Assembly (NCBI RefSeq): GCF_028769735.1
Contig: NC_088171.1
Location: forward strand, 62,610,216-62,674,215
Direction of reading: 5' to 3'
DNA: 64,000 nucleotides
From: Zonotrichia leucophrys gambelii
Lineage: Eukaryota > Chordata > Aves > Passeriformes > Passerellidae
Position numbers and translations under genes: made by a program. Below the pieces are notes generated by a model. It did no database searches. It was given only the letters and a program-made list of their open reading frames with translations, and had not been told where the DNA came from. Shown here piece after piece: positions 49,391 to 61,769 of the stretch. Positions within the stretch are counted from its first letter, which is position 1. Each line of letters begins with the position of its first letter.

Positions 49391-49808
49391 GGGTGTTCAG
49401 CCCCATCCACTCCCTCAGAGCCTAGCTCCGGAGGCCTTGGATCCAACCCTGGGGGTTCAGCTCCCTCCACTCCCTCAGAGCCTCACAAAACACAGGGCTC
49501 TGCAGGCCTTGGATCCAACTCGGGGTGTTCAGCCTCGTCCACTCCCTCAGAGTCTCACAAAGCATGGGGCTCTGGAACTCTGCAGGCCTTGGATCCAACT
49601 CGGGGTGTTCAGCTCCCTCCACTCCCTCAGAGCCTCACAAAACACAGGGCTCTAGAGGCGTTGGATCCAACACGGACTGTTCAGCCTCAAAGCCTCACAA
49701 AGCATGGGGCTCTGGAGCTCTGGATGCCTTGGATCTAACCCAGGGTGTTCACCTCTGTCCACTCCCTCGGAGCCTTGCAAAGCACAGGGCTCTGGAGGCA
49801 TTGGATCT
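49391..49808 (+). repeat. Minisatellite, six units of 60-80 bp in alternating types
   Basis: Units start at about 49392, 49452, 49524, 49604, 49676 and 49744, each opening with a GGTGTTCAG-like word, then TCCACTCCCTCAGAGCC, then CTTGGATCCAA. Two subtypes alternate. Type A (units 2, 4, 6) carries ACACAGGGCTCT. Type B (units 3, 5) carries GCATGGGGCTCTGG and a short extra CTCTG segment. Units 2 and 4, and units 3 and 5, are each 152 bases apart, so the array grew as a dimer. Unit 5 lacks about 12 bases and unit 1 is shortened. Several frames stay open through the array because the repeat lacks stops, which does not imply a protein. Confidence 0.95.
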
Positions 49809-50223
49809 GCTGGTGCAGAGCTCTGGCTAGCTCAGTATCTCTGAGTGGGGAGAGAGAAGGGCAGGAGTTGTGAAAGAGGCTTTTTCATTTCATTACTTTC
49901 TTCCCATACCCTGGATCCTGTCTGTGGAGAGCTCTCATCAGACTTGTGGACCTGCGCTGCCGTGTGAAGTGAAAAAAAAGAAAAAAAGTGATGGAGAGTG
50001 AGAGAAAACCAAGGGAATCCATTAAAAAATGCCTCTGCTACCTCATTAATCTTTTGCAGCAAATAATATATGCAAAACTTGGGCTAGCAAAGTCTCCAAA
50101 GAATAACATTTTTTTTGGTGAGGTTTTAACAAATTAAAGAAATAAATTAAGTCAATAGCACAGCAGGAAAGTGCTTGAGGCCTCCAGGATTTGTATGTTT
50201 TACCATTGTTCTAAAAATAAACT

Positions 50224-50240
50224 GGGGGGGGGGGGAGGGG
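50224..50240 (+). repeat. Poly-G run
   Basis: Twelve consecutive G followed by AGGGG. It has G-quadruplex potential and is prone to sequencing length error. Confidence 0.9.
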
Positions 50241-53200
50241 AATTTAAAAGTCTTTCAGTTGAAAAATAATATTTGCTTTAAGTAGCCATGTTTGGGTTTT
50301 GCTCCTGCACAGTACTTCAGCACCTTCCCTGGCCCTGAGGCTGACTTTTGGAAAAAGAAGGTGGAAAATAGTAGAAGCAGAGGTCGCAAAGCCATGTGGT
50401 GAAAGGAGAGGCATGCTGGGCGTTAGCGGGAAGGATGTAAAGCAGAAATTAAAACCTTTGTGCCTCACCCCACTGCAACTGCTGAGACCAGGCATGTGTT
50501 AGAGATTAGCAATCAGCTTACTGGCACCCTTAGGCCCAAACCAGTGGGAAAATTTCTGGCAGATTTGGTCACTTTTGGAAGAGAGATGGCTGGCACCCTC
50601 CTCTCTTGCTGTACTGTAGACTGGTCATTATTTTAATGATCAGAACAAGGCTTCCTAGGTTGCCAGAAACCAGAGAAGTTAAAGGCTGCCTTCTGATTTT
50701 CCTTTTCCATGCTCCTTCTCGTAATTTGCAGGACTGACCTGAGTGTGTAACAGCATTACAGCTCTTTTCTTCTTCCCTTAAACTGACCACTTCCCCTCTC
50801 ATTCCAGCTGCTATCTACTAAGACAATTTTCCACTGCTTCTTCTCTCCTCCCCGAGCCACCTCTTCCCATCTGCTGCCTGCTGTCATTTTTTCCAGTTCC
50901 ACCCAGGCCTTGCCTCACTCCCTAGCCTGTCCCAGAATTGGAACAATGGCTTTTTGATCTACAATCAAAACCTATCATTTGATCAACGATCTGCAGGCAA
51001 ACAGCTCTCTGGAGAGAGGTCTACATGGTGGGTAGGTGCCTAGCTTCTTACTTCCTTTACTAGAAGAGAGGTATCATAAAGTTCTCCTACTCCAGCCATT
51101 GCTCATGCTGAAACTGAATGCATGTACATTAAAAAAGAAACTAATTGAAGGATGCCCCAGGAGTTGCAAAGGCAAGGCTGTTGTTTTCTAGTAGGTAACC
51201 TGCAAATTGACTCTAATTGTCCTGCTACTTATACAAATTTCTCAGTAGTGGGATTTATGTATCTACATGAACAGTATAAGGAATCACTCTGTTCTTCTGC
51301 ACAGCTTTTTGTTGATAGACCTCTGACACTTTTCCTTCTAACCTCATTTCCCATCCCTCCAGCATTCTCTCAAGGGACTGGACTACCAATTTTATGTAGG
51401 TCACCTGTGCATGAAACAATCCCATGTGCAAGGCCTGAATGCACACATACAGGCACCCTCATACATGCACATGTTTGACAATTCTAAGTCAGCAAGTGCC
51501 AAAACTCCAGATACTCCTGGTATCTTCTGTTAGTCCCTGTGGGAATGTTTTTCTGTCATAGAATTTAATTACACACGCTTCTGCTCTTTTCCTCCCTTTC
51601 ATCTCTGCCTTATTTCGTGCACAGCACGGGCTGTGCTTAATTACTGAGCAGCAATTCAATATTTAGTTTTCTCCTTACTGCTCACTGTGTGGCCCCTACC
51701 CTTATTGATGGGACAACATTCAAGTCCTTCTCTGATGAGAAAATGGTTGATTCCCTCGTGAGCTTTTCCGTGTCCTCATCATTGCATGTGTATCTGTGGC
51801 TACATAAAGCTGTATGGTGGAACTTGTTCTGATACTTGTTCCCAGACCTCTGAAGGTGCCCACTGACTGCTTTCACTCTTGGGATGATTTTAGAATAGAA
51901 AAATATGCCCAACAAAGCTGTGTAATTTGCTGTAAAAGGAGGTAGCTATTTTGTTTCTCTGCTAGTGCATGTTCTGTTTTGTTAGGGAAGCTATGGGTGA
52001 ACAGCAAGGTGTTTTATTCTGCCTGCTTCAGTTCTAAAGACAGGGGAAAACTACCCCTTCTCAGGAGGGTTTTGGGAGGGAAGGAGAGCTTTTACAGAGG
52101 GCAGGGTGGGACATCCTATTCTACCTGACACATACCCCCAAAACTGGAGCAGAGCTCTTGGGAAACTCCCAAGCATGGCACTGGGCCATGACATCCCCAC
52201 CTGGCCCTCATAGAGCATCTCCTGGGAGCCAGCAGGAATGGTCCGGGACTTGGAGCTGCACATTGAAAACTGCTGCACTTAGGGAATGTTTGGGAGCTCC
52301 TTAGCATGTGAATACCTAACAGATGGGAAGATGAGGCGGGGAAGGAGTGGTGAGGACTGTTGGGGTTTTTCTGTTCCAAGTTTTGTGTTCTCTTTTTTTG
52401 CAGTTGCCTGAACTCACATCTGTGCAGATTCTAACCCCTTGGCATGCTTGGGCTGCTCACATTAAGGAAAAGGTGTGAGAAGGCCACCTCAGAGTGCTGG
52501 CCAGCTTCAGATGCAGTTGTAACTGCAACCAATTTGGAAGCAGCTGGATTTCTTTGGCCACATCTGCCTGTGTTGGACACCGTTAAATCCTAGTGGCAGT
52601 CCTGGATCTGGGGCTCTGTAGAAAACTTCTGGCTTTTGCTGATTACTGCGCTGACTCCTGAGTATTTTGGGGAGGCAGAATCATCGTGGTGCTGACATTT
52701 TCCCCTGAGAAGAAAGAGAATACATTTGTTCCTCTAGGGCTACAACAGCAAGCACTGCCTGTAAGGAGGATCTGAGATATTGTATGGTATTGGACTTGAG
52801 TGACTCAGAAGGATGATGCTTACTGGGCTGAAGGTGACAAAGAATAATCCCATTTCTCCTGCATTTTGCTAGTCAGCAAAGTGTCAAAAGTATTACTAGT
52901 TGGATGGGACTGAGACCAGATCAGTATTTAACATAAACCCCCAGAAGGCTGTGGAGAAGATCTTTGAGACAGGGATGGATGGTTGTAAGTGTGAGCTTAT
53001 ATGTGAGGACGACTGAAACCAGTGAGGAGGATGCCAGATGCTAATTGAAGGAGAATAAGTGTTCTGCCATCTATAATGTTTTACTGAGGTTCTCCTTTCC
53101 ATCACCTTAGGAGAATGTTTTGTGTTTTAAAGGCCAGCAGGGGTATCCAATCTAAGACATTGTTGGAAGTCCATGACCTAATCCAAGTATTCCAGAGCAG

Positions 53201-55340
53201 GTGACTAGACAAAGATGTCTTCAAGAAGCACTCAGCTTCTTGAAGTGTGGGAGGCATCCTTAAGCAGCCATCATTTAAAACATGGGGAAACATATTTCCA
53301 TGAGTGATATCTCAATTCCACAACTGTGGGAATAAATAAATACTCATTGCCCTGGCTGCTGTGGTGTGCAGCCAAGTCTTGGCAGGAGCTGTGTGGTTCA
53401 GTCTCCTCTGAATTGCCAGCTCTCTAAGCAAACTCTGTGTTATTGAAACAGAAGAATCTGTTTTCCACTGGGATTTAAAACAATTTGTGATGAATGCTGG
53501 GAGTTTTTGAGCTACCAGATTTTGAAAATATCCTTGTTAAAACAGGAAGGAAGGGGATTCTAGGGCATAGAGATTTTGAGTCAGTGGTCTGGATTTGCTC
53601 ATCATGTGAGTAGAGGGGAGATCTGCAAGTGGTTTCAATAACCAGGCAGCAATGTTTGTCAAGACAGGGACAGGGATGCCTGGCAGACTCCCCTGTAGCC
53701 CTCACCATGTAAGCAAAGAGCACTTGTGTTGTTGCATGTTCCCCTCATCACTCTGATGCCTGATTCCAGCCTGGAGTATCAAAAATCTCTAGCAACAGGT
53801 TTCTGGCCTTAGGGGGAGAAGGGCAAGGAGGTGGGCTTTCAAGAGGCTTATAAGGTTATGTTATACTAGACAACTAATATTTGCCTTTGTTTCCCGAACA
53901 GTGTATACCAGCTTAGGGTAGGTTCTCTAGAAGTGACCCTAGGACACATGTGGGAAGCCAGGCTATTTTGAAGCTGGAGAAATGCTTTATGGCCAGCAAA
54001 CTTAGAAAAAGATTAAATTTTTGTTAAAAGAGGGCAGCTTGGAAATTGTGTCTGGTTCCGAACCAGAGCTTAATCCCTGTAAAGGGCAGATGTGGGGTTA
54101 AAAAGGGCTGGTCTAGGTAAAGGATATTCCACATACAGCCTTGGATTTGAGGCTGATTTCTGTGATAAGAACCGCCTTTAATGTAAAGCTGAAAAGATAT
54201 TATAAAGATGAAACAATTGGAAATAAAAGAAGCTTGGCCAAGTTTTTTATTTATATGGTCCATGTAAATCTGTCTCTTGAGCTGTAGTTATTGATCTATT
54301 TTTACTTTCTTTGCTTCCCAGAGGCAAAGTAATAGCTCTATGCCAAACAGGCCAGTTTTCCCAGCACTTACCAAAACCAGCATGAGTTCCTCAATGGCCA
54401 ATGTCACAGAAGTTGCATGTGCAAAATTTTAGAGGGTTTTTTGTAAGCATCGATGTTGTGGACAGAAAGGGGCCAGCTAAACCCCAGGCCCTAGATAAGT
54501 TTGGATCGTTATCTACACTTAATATCATGTTTTTTTGATCTAGGTTTCTCTCTGCTTGATGTCTTTCCAAGATTCCCCTGTATTCATTTTATCCTTGACA
54601 GGCTAGTGAACATCTACAGGCACTGAATCAAAAGGTTTGCAAAGGCAACAGCTGAACATAATCTTCACATAAACACAACATACCATGGCTACATAAAAAT
54701 GGTTTTTTTCATGAACAGAAAAGTGAGGCCTATAGCTCTGAAAAGCTTTTGACTTAGATTTTTCCCTAGAGTGTAGTGAAGATCAAGTTATCACAGCTGT
54801 GATCCTGTAACATGGTGAGCTGGGCTGTGGAATCTCCCAGGTATATACCTACAGCTTGGCTACTCAGAGGATTTTGAGGTTTATGTTGGGAATGCCCTGA
54901 TGGGTGGTATGCTGCCAGGGTTTCATGATTTGAGCCTTCTCCAGCTTAGACAAAAGAGAAGAAATGAGCCGCATATTCCACCCCTGATGCAGTATAAGCA
55001 TACAAACAAATGTATCTATCTCTGCAGGGCCACATTCAGATGCACATGTTGGTTCCTCAGTGCCAGATCCTGCTATGAACTCCAGCTCTGCATGCTGTTA
55101 GAAATGGCAGAAGGAGACAGATATCTGTATCTCTATACATACACAGGGTTTTATCTTTTTTTTGACCTGCAGCATATGGTGATGTTTGCTTAATCCATAG
55201 AAAACTCACATACCTATACATGATGTAACAGGTAATTTCCTCACAGCATGCAAACCATGGTTTTGAGCTGGGTTGTATTTGTTCCCAGATCCTCTCCATT
55301 TCTGCTGCTTAGATAGGCAGGTATGCTTGGTATTTTGGTT

Positions 55341-55365
55341 CTTTTTTTTTCCTTCTTTTTTTTTT
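55341..55365. repeat. T-rich tract
   Basis: T9, CCTTC and T10 in succession. Simple sequence. Confidence 0.8.
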
Positions 55366-56764
55366 AATCCCCTAGAAAACACATAAATAATTCAGAACAC
55401 ATGCTTTATGTCAACTGTTTCAATTATTTTATCTCTATAAAGAGGGCAGAGGCAAACTCCATTCAGACAAGCGCAGGGAGGAAGATGCACAGTAAAATGA
55501 TGGCTGGGGTCATGCACTGATATATTTTTGACTGGAAAGCCCAGCTCAGAAAAGTGATACCTGTGTTTTAATGCTTGGGCACTGTGAGTTGCTGAGTGCA
55601 CGTAAAGAAAGTTGAGAGCCCTCTGAGTGCATCTGCGCAGTCACTATTTCTCTGTGACTGTAGGACAGGACGGGCTTCCAGATGTTCAGAAATCCCACAC
55701 AAGTATGCTGTAACAAGAGACTCCATTGGAGGGTGCTAAATTTCTTGGCATTCCCTAGGAATTCAGCCCCTTATAAAATACAAAGTTTGGGTCACTTTTC
55801 ATAAGGGTGAAGCCAAGTCCAAGCTCCTGAAGTCAGATGGAAGTGCTCTGTTTAATTGAAAAAGGGGTTGGAGCCATAAGATCTCATCTTCCATGCAGAT
55901 GTGGCTGTTTCTTTTGCTTTTCCATCTCATAGATTCTTGACTGACCAACTGCTGAGAGAATTCCTAAAGGTTACTTTATTTTTCAGCACACCTTACATAC
56001 TCCCCATAGTTCATGTCAGAGCCCTAGTCTCTTGATATAGAGATGTTCCCCCTTACCCCACTGACTGTACTTCAACATTGCTGAGACACCCTGTCCTTAG
56101 CCCTTTGTGGCTTCTTGGTTTATTCTAATAATTTCATGAGCTATATAATGTTGTATATCTTGTGACACAGTAGACTTAAACCCATTTCTCTTTTAGCAGG
56201 GTGATAATAAATGTCACCTCTACTTGTCTGCCACTCAAGTCCTGATATGCACTGCAAAGCTAAAGTCAGCAAAACAAACTAGGTAATACCCTAGGCTGTC
56301 ATGTCCACAGCATAGAACACAGCAGGGCAATTCCAGCTTTCAAAAGGCCCATTCCTGAGGATTATTTATCAGCCCTTTTTCAAAAACCTATTTGAAGGAC
56401 AACTCACCAGTGTTGCTGTGAATATCCTGCCCCGGTATCTCATTTTTCCTCAGTTAGAAGATCCCCTCATGTCCAACACACCTGTATTTGATGTAAATAT
56501 TGTTCCCTCCTCAGTGGCCTCAGAAGCAATCAGTAACAACCTTTTATGTACCAGATAGATGGGGGACCCTGTAACATAGATGCTCCTGCTGTAATGTGGA
56601 ACCAGAATTCTGGGGGCCTTTCTCTGACATATATTTTACATCTGCCCTCAGAGAATCTGTTACTTTCTGTACTTTGATACCCCAAAAGAGTGCTGTGAGG
56701 GTACATTCATTGCTGTTTCCCAGGGCATTCAGATACTGCACTGGCAGAGGCTACATAGGTGAAC

Positions 56765-56780
56765 AGAGAGAGAGAGAGAG
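56765..56780. repeat. Short (AG)n microsatellite
   Basis: Eight AG dinucleotides without interruption. Confidence 0.9.
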
Positions 56781-57239
56781 ATCAGGCATACATATATTAA
56801 TCTGGTGAAGGACTGATATTTAACTCAGCAATGCCCCCAAACAGATGTCAAAGACTATATTATCAGCATGTCTCTTATCTCTGGAATTTTGTTTTGTGCT
56901 GTGCTGCTTTACTGATTGCTTTGTGGTTTGTTTTGCATCTTCCTGGAAAGGAGAATTTTAAGAACAAGAACAGAAAAAAAGCCTGGTAAAAGCTGTAACT
57001 GGCTCTGCCTGTCTGTGCTATGACAGCCAACAATATCACCTGCTGATGATTTACAGATTCCTGGGAGATGTGTTGTTGAGTCTCAAAGAACTGGAACAAG
57101 AACAACTTGCTCAAATTGCTTCCCGTGAAACAGCATAACGTATCCACCCGCTTCATACTCTCCTAATTTAGGACACGTGTAGTCTGTAATGATGAACTGG
57201 CCAACTGATTATGTTGCTGTAAATCTCGTTCCCCACCTT

Positions 57240-57570
57240 ACAAAACACCCCTGATTGACCCCTTTTTCATGATAGCTCAGTGCAGCATTTCCTGTCCACT
57301 TCTTGAGAGGGAGAAAATCAGCACCAGCCACTTGCAAAAGCACTTCTCAAGAGTGAAAAATGCAACATTTTGTTGTTTTTATTTCACTGGGCAGCCTTTT
57401 CAAGTTCTGTGACCCACTTTTGCTTCTCTTTAAATTGTGACCAGTATTTATTTATCCCTCTTTGAACACAATAACTTAATTAAGAAACTAATCAGCAGTG
57501 TTGAACTGATCTTTCAACTCACCCCTGTCACTGAAGGAAATTTATGAATGCATAATACAAGAAAGATCCT
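57240..57570. promoter_or_regulatory. Possible conserved non-coding element
   Basis: Repeat-free, with the palindrome CTTAATTAAG (57475-57484), AAATTGTGACC, TTTATTTATCC and ATGAATGCATAATAC words. The texture suggests a homeodomain-type regulatory block. Conservation is not tested. Confidence 0.18.
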
Positions 57571-58828
57571 ATTATCTAAAAAGCTTTCTACTAAAAGCAT
57601 TTGGCATCTAAAAAGTAAGACTTGAAATTCTGTGCTAAATTTATAATGTAAATATGTGAACCTTATTTATAGAGTCTGAAATGTACCCCAACTGAATCTA
57701 ACAATTTTTTTCTGGATTTTTTATTAAAAATAAAATTGTCACAAGTTTAAAGGATTGAATTGTATATTTTGGAGTCTGAAGGACAGATTGTAAAGGTACC
57801 TCTGTAAGAGAGAAAAGTTTAATGGTTTTGGTTGCCTCTTCCATCAGTGGAGAGATATTGGCATGTTCCATTTTCTTAGGCACTTATCTTTGCATGGAAA
57901 TTTATTGGCTGATCATCTCAGCAGGGCATTAACAGAATGTCTGTGGTTAGTCATCATCATCATCATCTGTTATTCCCAGTTCCCTTGGCTTCAGACTGAG
58001 AAAATAATTCTGAACCATACCTGGGAGGGAGGCACCTGGGGCAGAAAGTGACCAGATCCCAAAAGGAGAGCTCCCACTGTGCACTCTTGCTCAACCCTGG
58101 GAACTGAGCTGCTGCTGGCTGTCTAACAAGACACATTCAATAGGACTTTCTCCTCTCTCCACAGCCATGTGCTGAGTGAATGTCAGCACTAGAGGACCTA
58201 GTTCATAAGTCCCAAATGCTTTCTTGGGTAGCATGGCTCCAAGATGTTTGGCTCAATGTAGCCAAAACATTTCTATTTCTGGACAAGCTCAGCTGATGAA
58301 TTAAAGGTGCTTGAGTAACTGCTCTGGAGGAGAACAGAGTGGTTAGAGAAGGGACAGAAGATCCTTTGCTATCAGGCCTCTCCACCTATCCAAGTGGCAC
58401 TGTGAGCACCTAGCTGCAGGTTTAGATCCAGTCCTTTGTCCTCCATGGACTTGAACAGACAGGTAGAGATAACAATTTGTTCTATCTAAAAGCGGACCTA
58501 AATTTAGGGTCTGATTGTTAGAATTATTGGGTGGCCCATGAGAAGCTTTGGATCTTGTGACTGGATTAACCTGTGTCTAAGAAGGTAGGTGCTCAAGGTT
58601 TGCCTGCAGCTGGGAAACTCCTCGAAGTTCTTTCCTCTGGGGATTCCCTGGTGACTAAAAATATGGTGAAAGAGCTCTTAGAGGTCTCTTTTGTTTAACA
58701 AATTGCAATTATTTTCTCCCTTCTTACTTTCACATGATTTGTGGGATTTCATCTTTTACTTTCTAGTCCTCTAGTAGCCGGCTTGATAAGTGCCAACAGA
58801 CTCAAAAGGCTAGAGTGGGGGAGAGAAT
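57571..58828. other. Single-copy non-coding stretch
   Basis: Includes a short TCA-repeat run at 57951-57967. No gene or mobile element is visible. Confidence 0.55.
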
Positions 58829-58890
<62 letters not shown>

Positions 58891-58900
58891 GGATGGATAC
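58829..58900. repeat. Compound (GATA)n(GACA)n microsatellite
   Basis: About eleven ATAG units run without interruption from 58829, then switch to about five ACAG units and end in GGATGGATA. The uninterrupted GATA block suggests a polymorphic locus. The GATA-to-GACA change is the composition described for Bkm-type satellite DNA, although this array is short. Confidence 0.97.
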
Positions 58901-59023
58901 AGGCCAGCACGTAGTGCTTTCCTGAGAAAAGTAAAATTAAAAGGGTGTAGTGTCTGTCCTATGAAACTCCCTGTATCCCTAAGGGATGGGCTAAAGACAA
59001 GAGAATGGACTGAGGGATATGTA

Positions 59024-59048
59024 CTGTAATATGTATGGCATATTACAG
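59024..59048. repeat. Perfect 10-bp inverted repeat
   Basis: CTGTAATATG and CATATTACAG flank a five-base loop (TATGG). It is a compact hairpin with a fully paired stem, but too short for a microRNA precursor and not followed by a T run. Chance is possible. Confidence 0.85.
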
Positions 59049-59389
59049 ACTCATGTTAGAAAGGGCAGGTAATTCTTTTAGCAACTTGAGGAGCTCCCCA
59101 GTTCAGTTTGCCACTACCTACGCTGCTGGGGTCTGTTGAGCTTGCACAAAGGTGTGACGCAGGAATTAATGTCCTCATGCTTTATGTTGTCACATTTGCT
59201 TGGTTATGTATTATATACTCCATATGAGATCTGTAGGAAAAAGAGAAATAAAGATGAAAAGAGAGGACTGCCATTTTTTTCCAGAAAGAGCAGATTGCAA
59301 GACTGTGGCATTTTTCCCACACATCTTGAATAGTTTTGTGCTTGGGCTTTTTGAGGAGTTTTTAATTAATTTATTGTTTAAATAACTGT

Positions 59390-59680
59390 AATGAGAAGAG
59401 CCCCTGCCACACTGATTCTAATGAGGATTGCATTTGCTCTGTATCTTTCTCGTTGTGGACTGTATAATTTAAATATCTTAGCCAACATGTGCCGTGGCAG
59501 ATTTCACTTATATCTGCTTAAATTAAAGCTTGTCAGTTTAGGAGCTAAGAAGCATGCAAATATTTGAGAGATATTTGACATTCACTGCTGAAATCATTGC
59601 ACTAAATATTTGGCATCAATGACATCACTTGAGAAGGGTTAAAAATTTGTGCTGTGTTGTACAGGCTGGACATTCTGGAC
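59390..59680. promoter_or_regulatory. Possible conserved non-coding element with POU octamer
   Basis: Contains an exact ATGCAAAT octamer (59554-59561), the site bound by POU-domain factors. Nearby are AAATATTTGGC, TATAATTTAAATA and TTAAATTAAAGC words and TGACATCA near 59620. The absence of simple repeats and the even motif packing suggest an enhancer-like element. No alignment supports it yet. Confidence 0.25.
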
Positions 59681-59905
59681 TTAACGAAGAAAAATGTGCT
59701 TATCCTTATGTGCTCATAATTAAGGTCTCCACCAAAATTTCAGCTTGTTTTTCTTCTATATTTTCTCTGAGCAATATGTGACTATTTGAGTATCTCAAAG
59801 TTGCTGCTAGGAGAACAAACAGTACCAATCTCTCAGAAGTAGTTGGAGTAATAGCACGATTTAGCTGTAAAAGGAATGGCATTTCCTTATGTTCTCATCC
59901 TCTAG

Positions 59906-59992
59906 AAATGCAAGGAAGATGGCGCTAAGCTGGAAGAGTCTGATGGAACCTTGGACATTTGAACAGTTCCAGGAGATGAAGATTAATTTCCT
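59906..59992 (+). other. Candidate internal exon
   Basis: TTATGTTCTCATCCTCTAG ends at 59905 as a strong acceptor, and TTTCCT|GTGAGT follows at 59992/59993. The 87 bases are open in one frame with an internal ATG at 59919. The residues include MALSWKSLMEPWTFEQFQEM, with three tryptophans, which are rare in random frames. The length is a multiple of three, so the exon could be skipped without a frameshift. No family is recognised and no neighbouring exon with matching phase was found. Confidence 0.2.
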
Positions 59993-60317
59993 GTGAGTGT
60001 GTATTTTTTCCTATTATGGGTCAGTATATCAAAACACCATACTATATGTAGTACGTACAGCATGCAAATTTTCTGTGCTGAAAAATACTGGCTTGTTGAA
60101 CACACTGAAGTCAAAACTGGATATTAAAATAGAGGTGTTAGACATCTAGGTGTAGTCTCAATTGCAATGTAATTGTAGTGCTTTTTAATTGGCCATTACA
60201 AAAGGCAGAAGAACCCAAATATTCTAGCACTGAGTCCTTGCTACCAATTATAGAGCTGCTTTTTTTTCTGATACAGGATCAGTTAACCTGCAAACACTAT
60301 CAGAGAAAGTATGATCA

Positions 60318-60630
60318 CATGATAATTAGGGTGGAAAATATCTCAGGAGGTCTCCAGTCCAACACCCTGCACTAGACAGGACTGCCATAAGATGAGGCCA
60401 TGCTGCTCAAAGCTTTATCTAAGTGGGCCTTGAAAACCTCCAAGGAGGCTGCACAATCTCTGAGCAACTCTGGTTGTCCCCAGGGGAAAAAAAAAATATC
60501 CTTATAACCAGTCTGAACTGCTTTCCACTTATGCCTTGCCTTCCCACCACACACTGCTGTGGAGAGCTTGACTCTTGTCTTTTTGGTGACCTCTTTGCTC
60601 AGCAGCAGGGTGCTCTGCTGACCCCCCACT
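60318..60630 (-). mobile_element. CR1 LINE 3' fragment, about 0.3 kb
   Basis: Reverse-complemented CR1 terminus: AGGTCTCCAGTCCAACACCC, then GGGCCTTGAAAACCTCCAAGG, then CTTATAACCAGTCTGAAC, then CCCACCACACACTGCTGTGG. The order matches the CR1 3' untranslated region followed by the end of ORF2. An A-rich insertion lies at 60485-60497. No intact frame remains. Confidence 0.9.
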
Positions 60631-61769
60631 TTTGCTGACAGAGACACAAAGAGGAAGCACCAATGTTCTGACATCTTACATGGTATAAAGGCAAGTAATG
60701 GCTGTTAAATACAGTATTTTCTGTTCCAAAGTTTGTGTACCGATCTACTCCCTCACTCTAATCACTCCTTTCATTTTTTTGTTTAGCCTTCGACTACTGA
60801 GTCTCCTACTGTTCAAAGGTTTTGAGAGCCAGGGAGAAGGAACATTTTCTTTGATCTCTGTTGATTTATGTTGTTTGCAGTTAGGCATAGGACAAAACAC
60901 CACTTCCCCCAGAGAATTTTAGTGTTCCATTTTCCCCATTTCCTTCAGGATCTGACTTTTAGCGTTCACCATCCGTCTCATTCGTTGTGAAACTTTGTGT
61001 AAGTGGTGGCACAAGCCCTGAGCACGTCCTACTCTCAATCTCATCAGAGCCAAGGAAAAGAGTCATGAACTCAGCTCTTGGCTCTGCTACCTGTTCACTC
61101 TAACATGCGTCGGCTCCAATTACTGTCCCTTACACATACAGCACACTGCCATGTCCGGGTTACCAGCTTTGAAGGAGCAGCAACCTGCCCCTGTACCTAC
61201 TAAAGTCAGCCTAGGTGAAGGTCAGATCTGTCATGCTGATCTATTTATAATTTGAGAGACGCTGCAAAGAACTTGGTGGGCAGAACACTGGTGGGGAAGA
61301 TGGCGTTGACAGAACTGAGACATCTTTTGTAGCACTTGAACTTCCTTGTAAGGGAATTTTGTTTTGTGTTTGATTCAGGGCAGGTCGGAGTGGAGGTGTT
61401 ACTCAATCCAGCGGAAACCATGTGGAAGAGTGGGCTCCTTCACCCTAAAACACTGTGCCACTGTGACACTTTGACTAGACTTCTTCATGCCATGGACTCA
61501 CCTCTGTGATCCTCTCTCTTTCCTCCTGCTTGCCCAGTTTCAGCTCTGGAGCAATTCCTGTTGGCAGCCTCCTTTACACCAGAATGCTGAATGTTTTGGG
61601 CTAGCTGGTAAATCTTCACTTTTTGGATAAGAAAGCTTGTATATAGAAAAATGAAATTTCATGGCACTGCCCCATGTGCTTTTCAGAACTGCTGTTTACT
61701 GTTGCCTGAGACCCTGTTAGTTGAAAAGCTTAGGAGGGGTTCAGGAACTTCACACACCCAGGGTGCCTC
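60631..61769. other. Single-copy non-coding stretch
   Basis: No gene or repeat recognised between the CR1 fragment and the regulatory-looking block at 61770. Confidence 0.55.

Larger units (their letters stand above)
49809..57239. other. Single-copy non-coding stretch
   Basis: Holds a G12 run (50224-50235), a T-rich tract (55341-55365) and a short GA run (56765-56780). No CR1 copy, RNA gene or coding domain is recognised. The longest frame here, at 51152-51478, has no recognisable domain. Confidence 0.5.

Noticed and set aside
49343..49738. 131-codon frame and overlapping frames reading Pro/Ser-rich repeats
   Set aside because: They arise because the minisatellite unit lacks stops in several frames at once. 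Unit lengths not divisible by three shift the frame between units.
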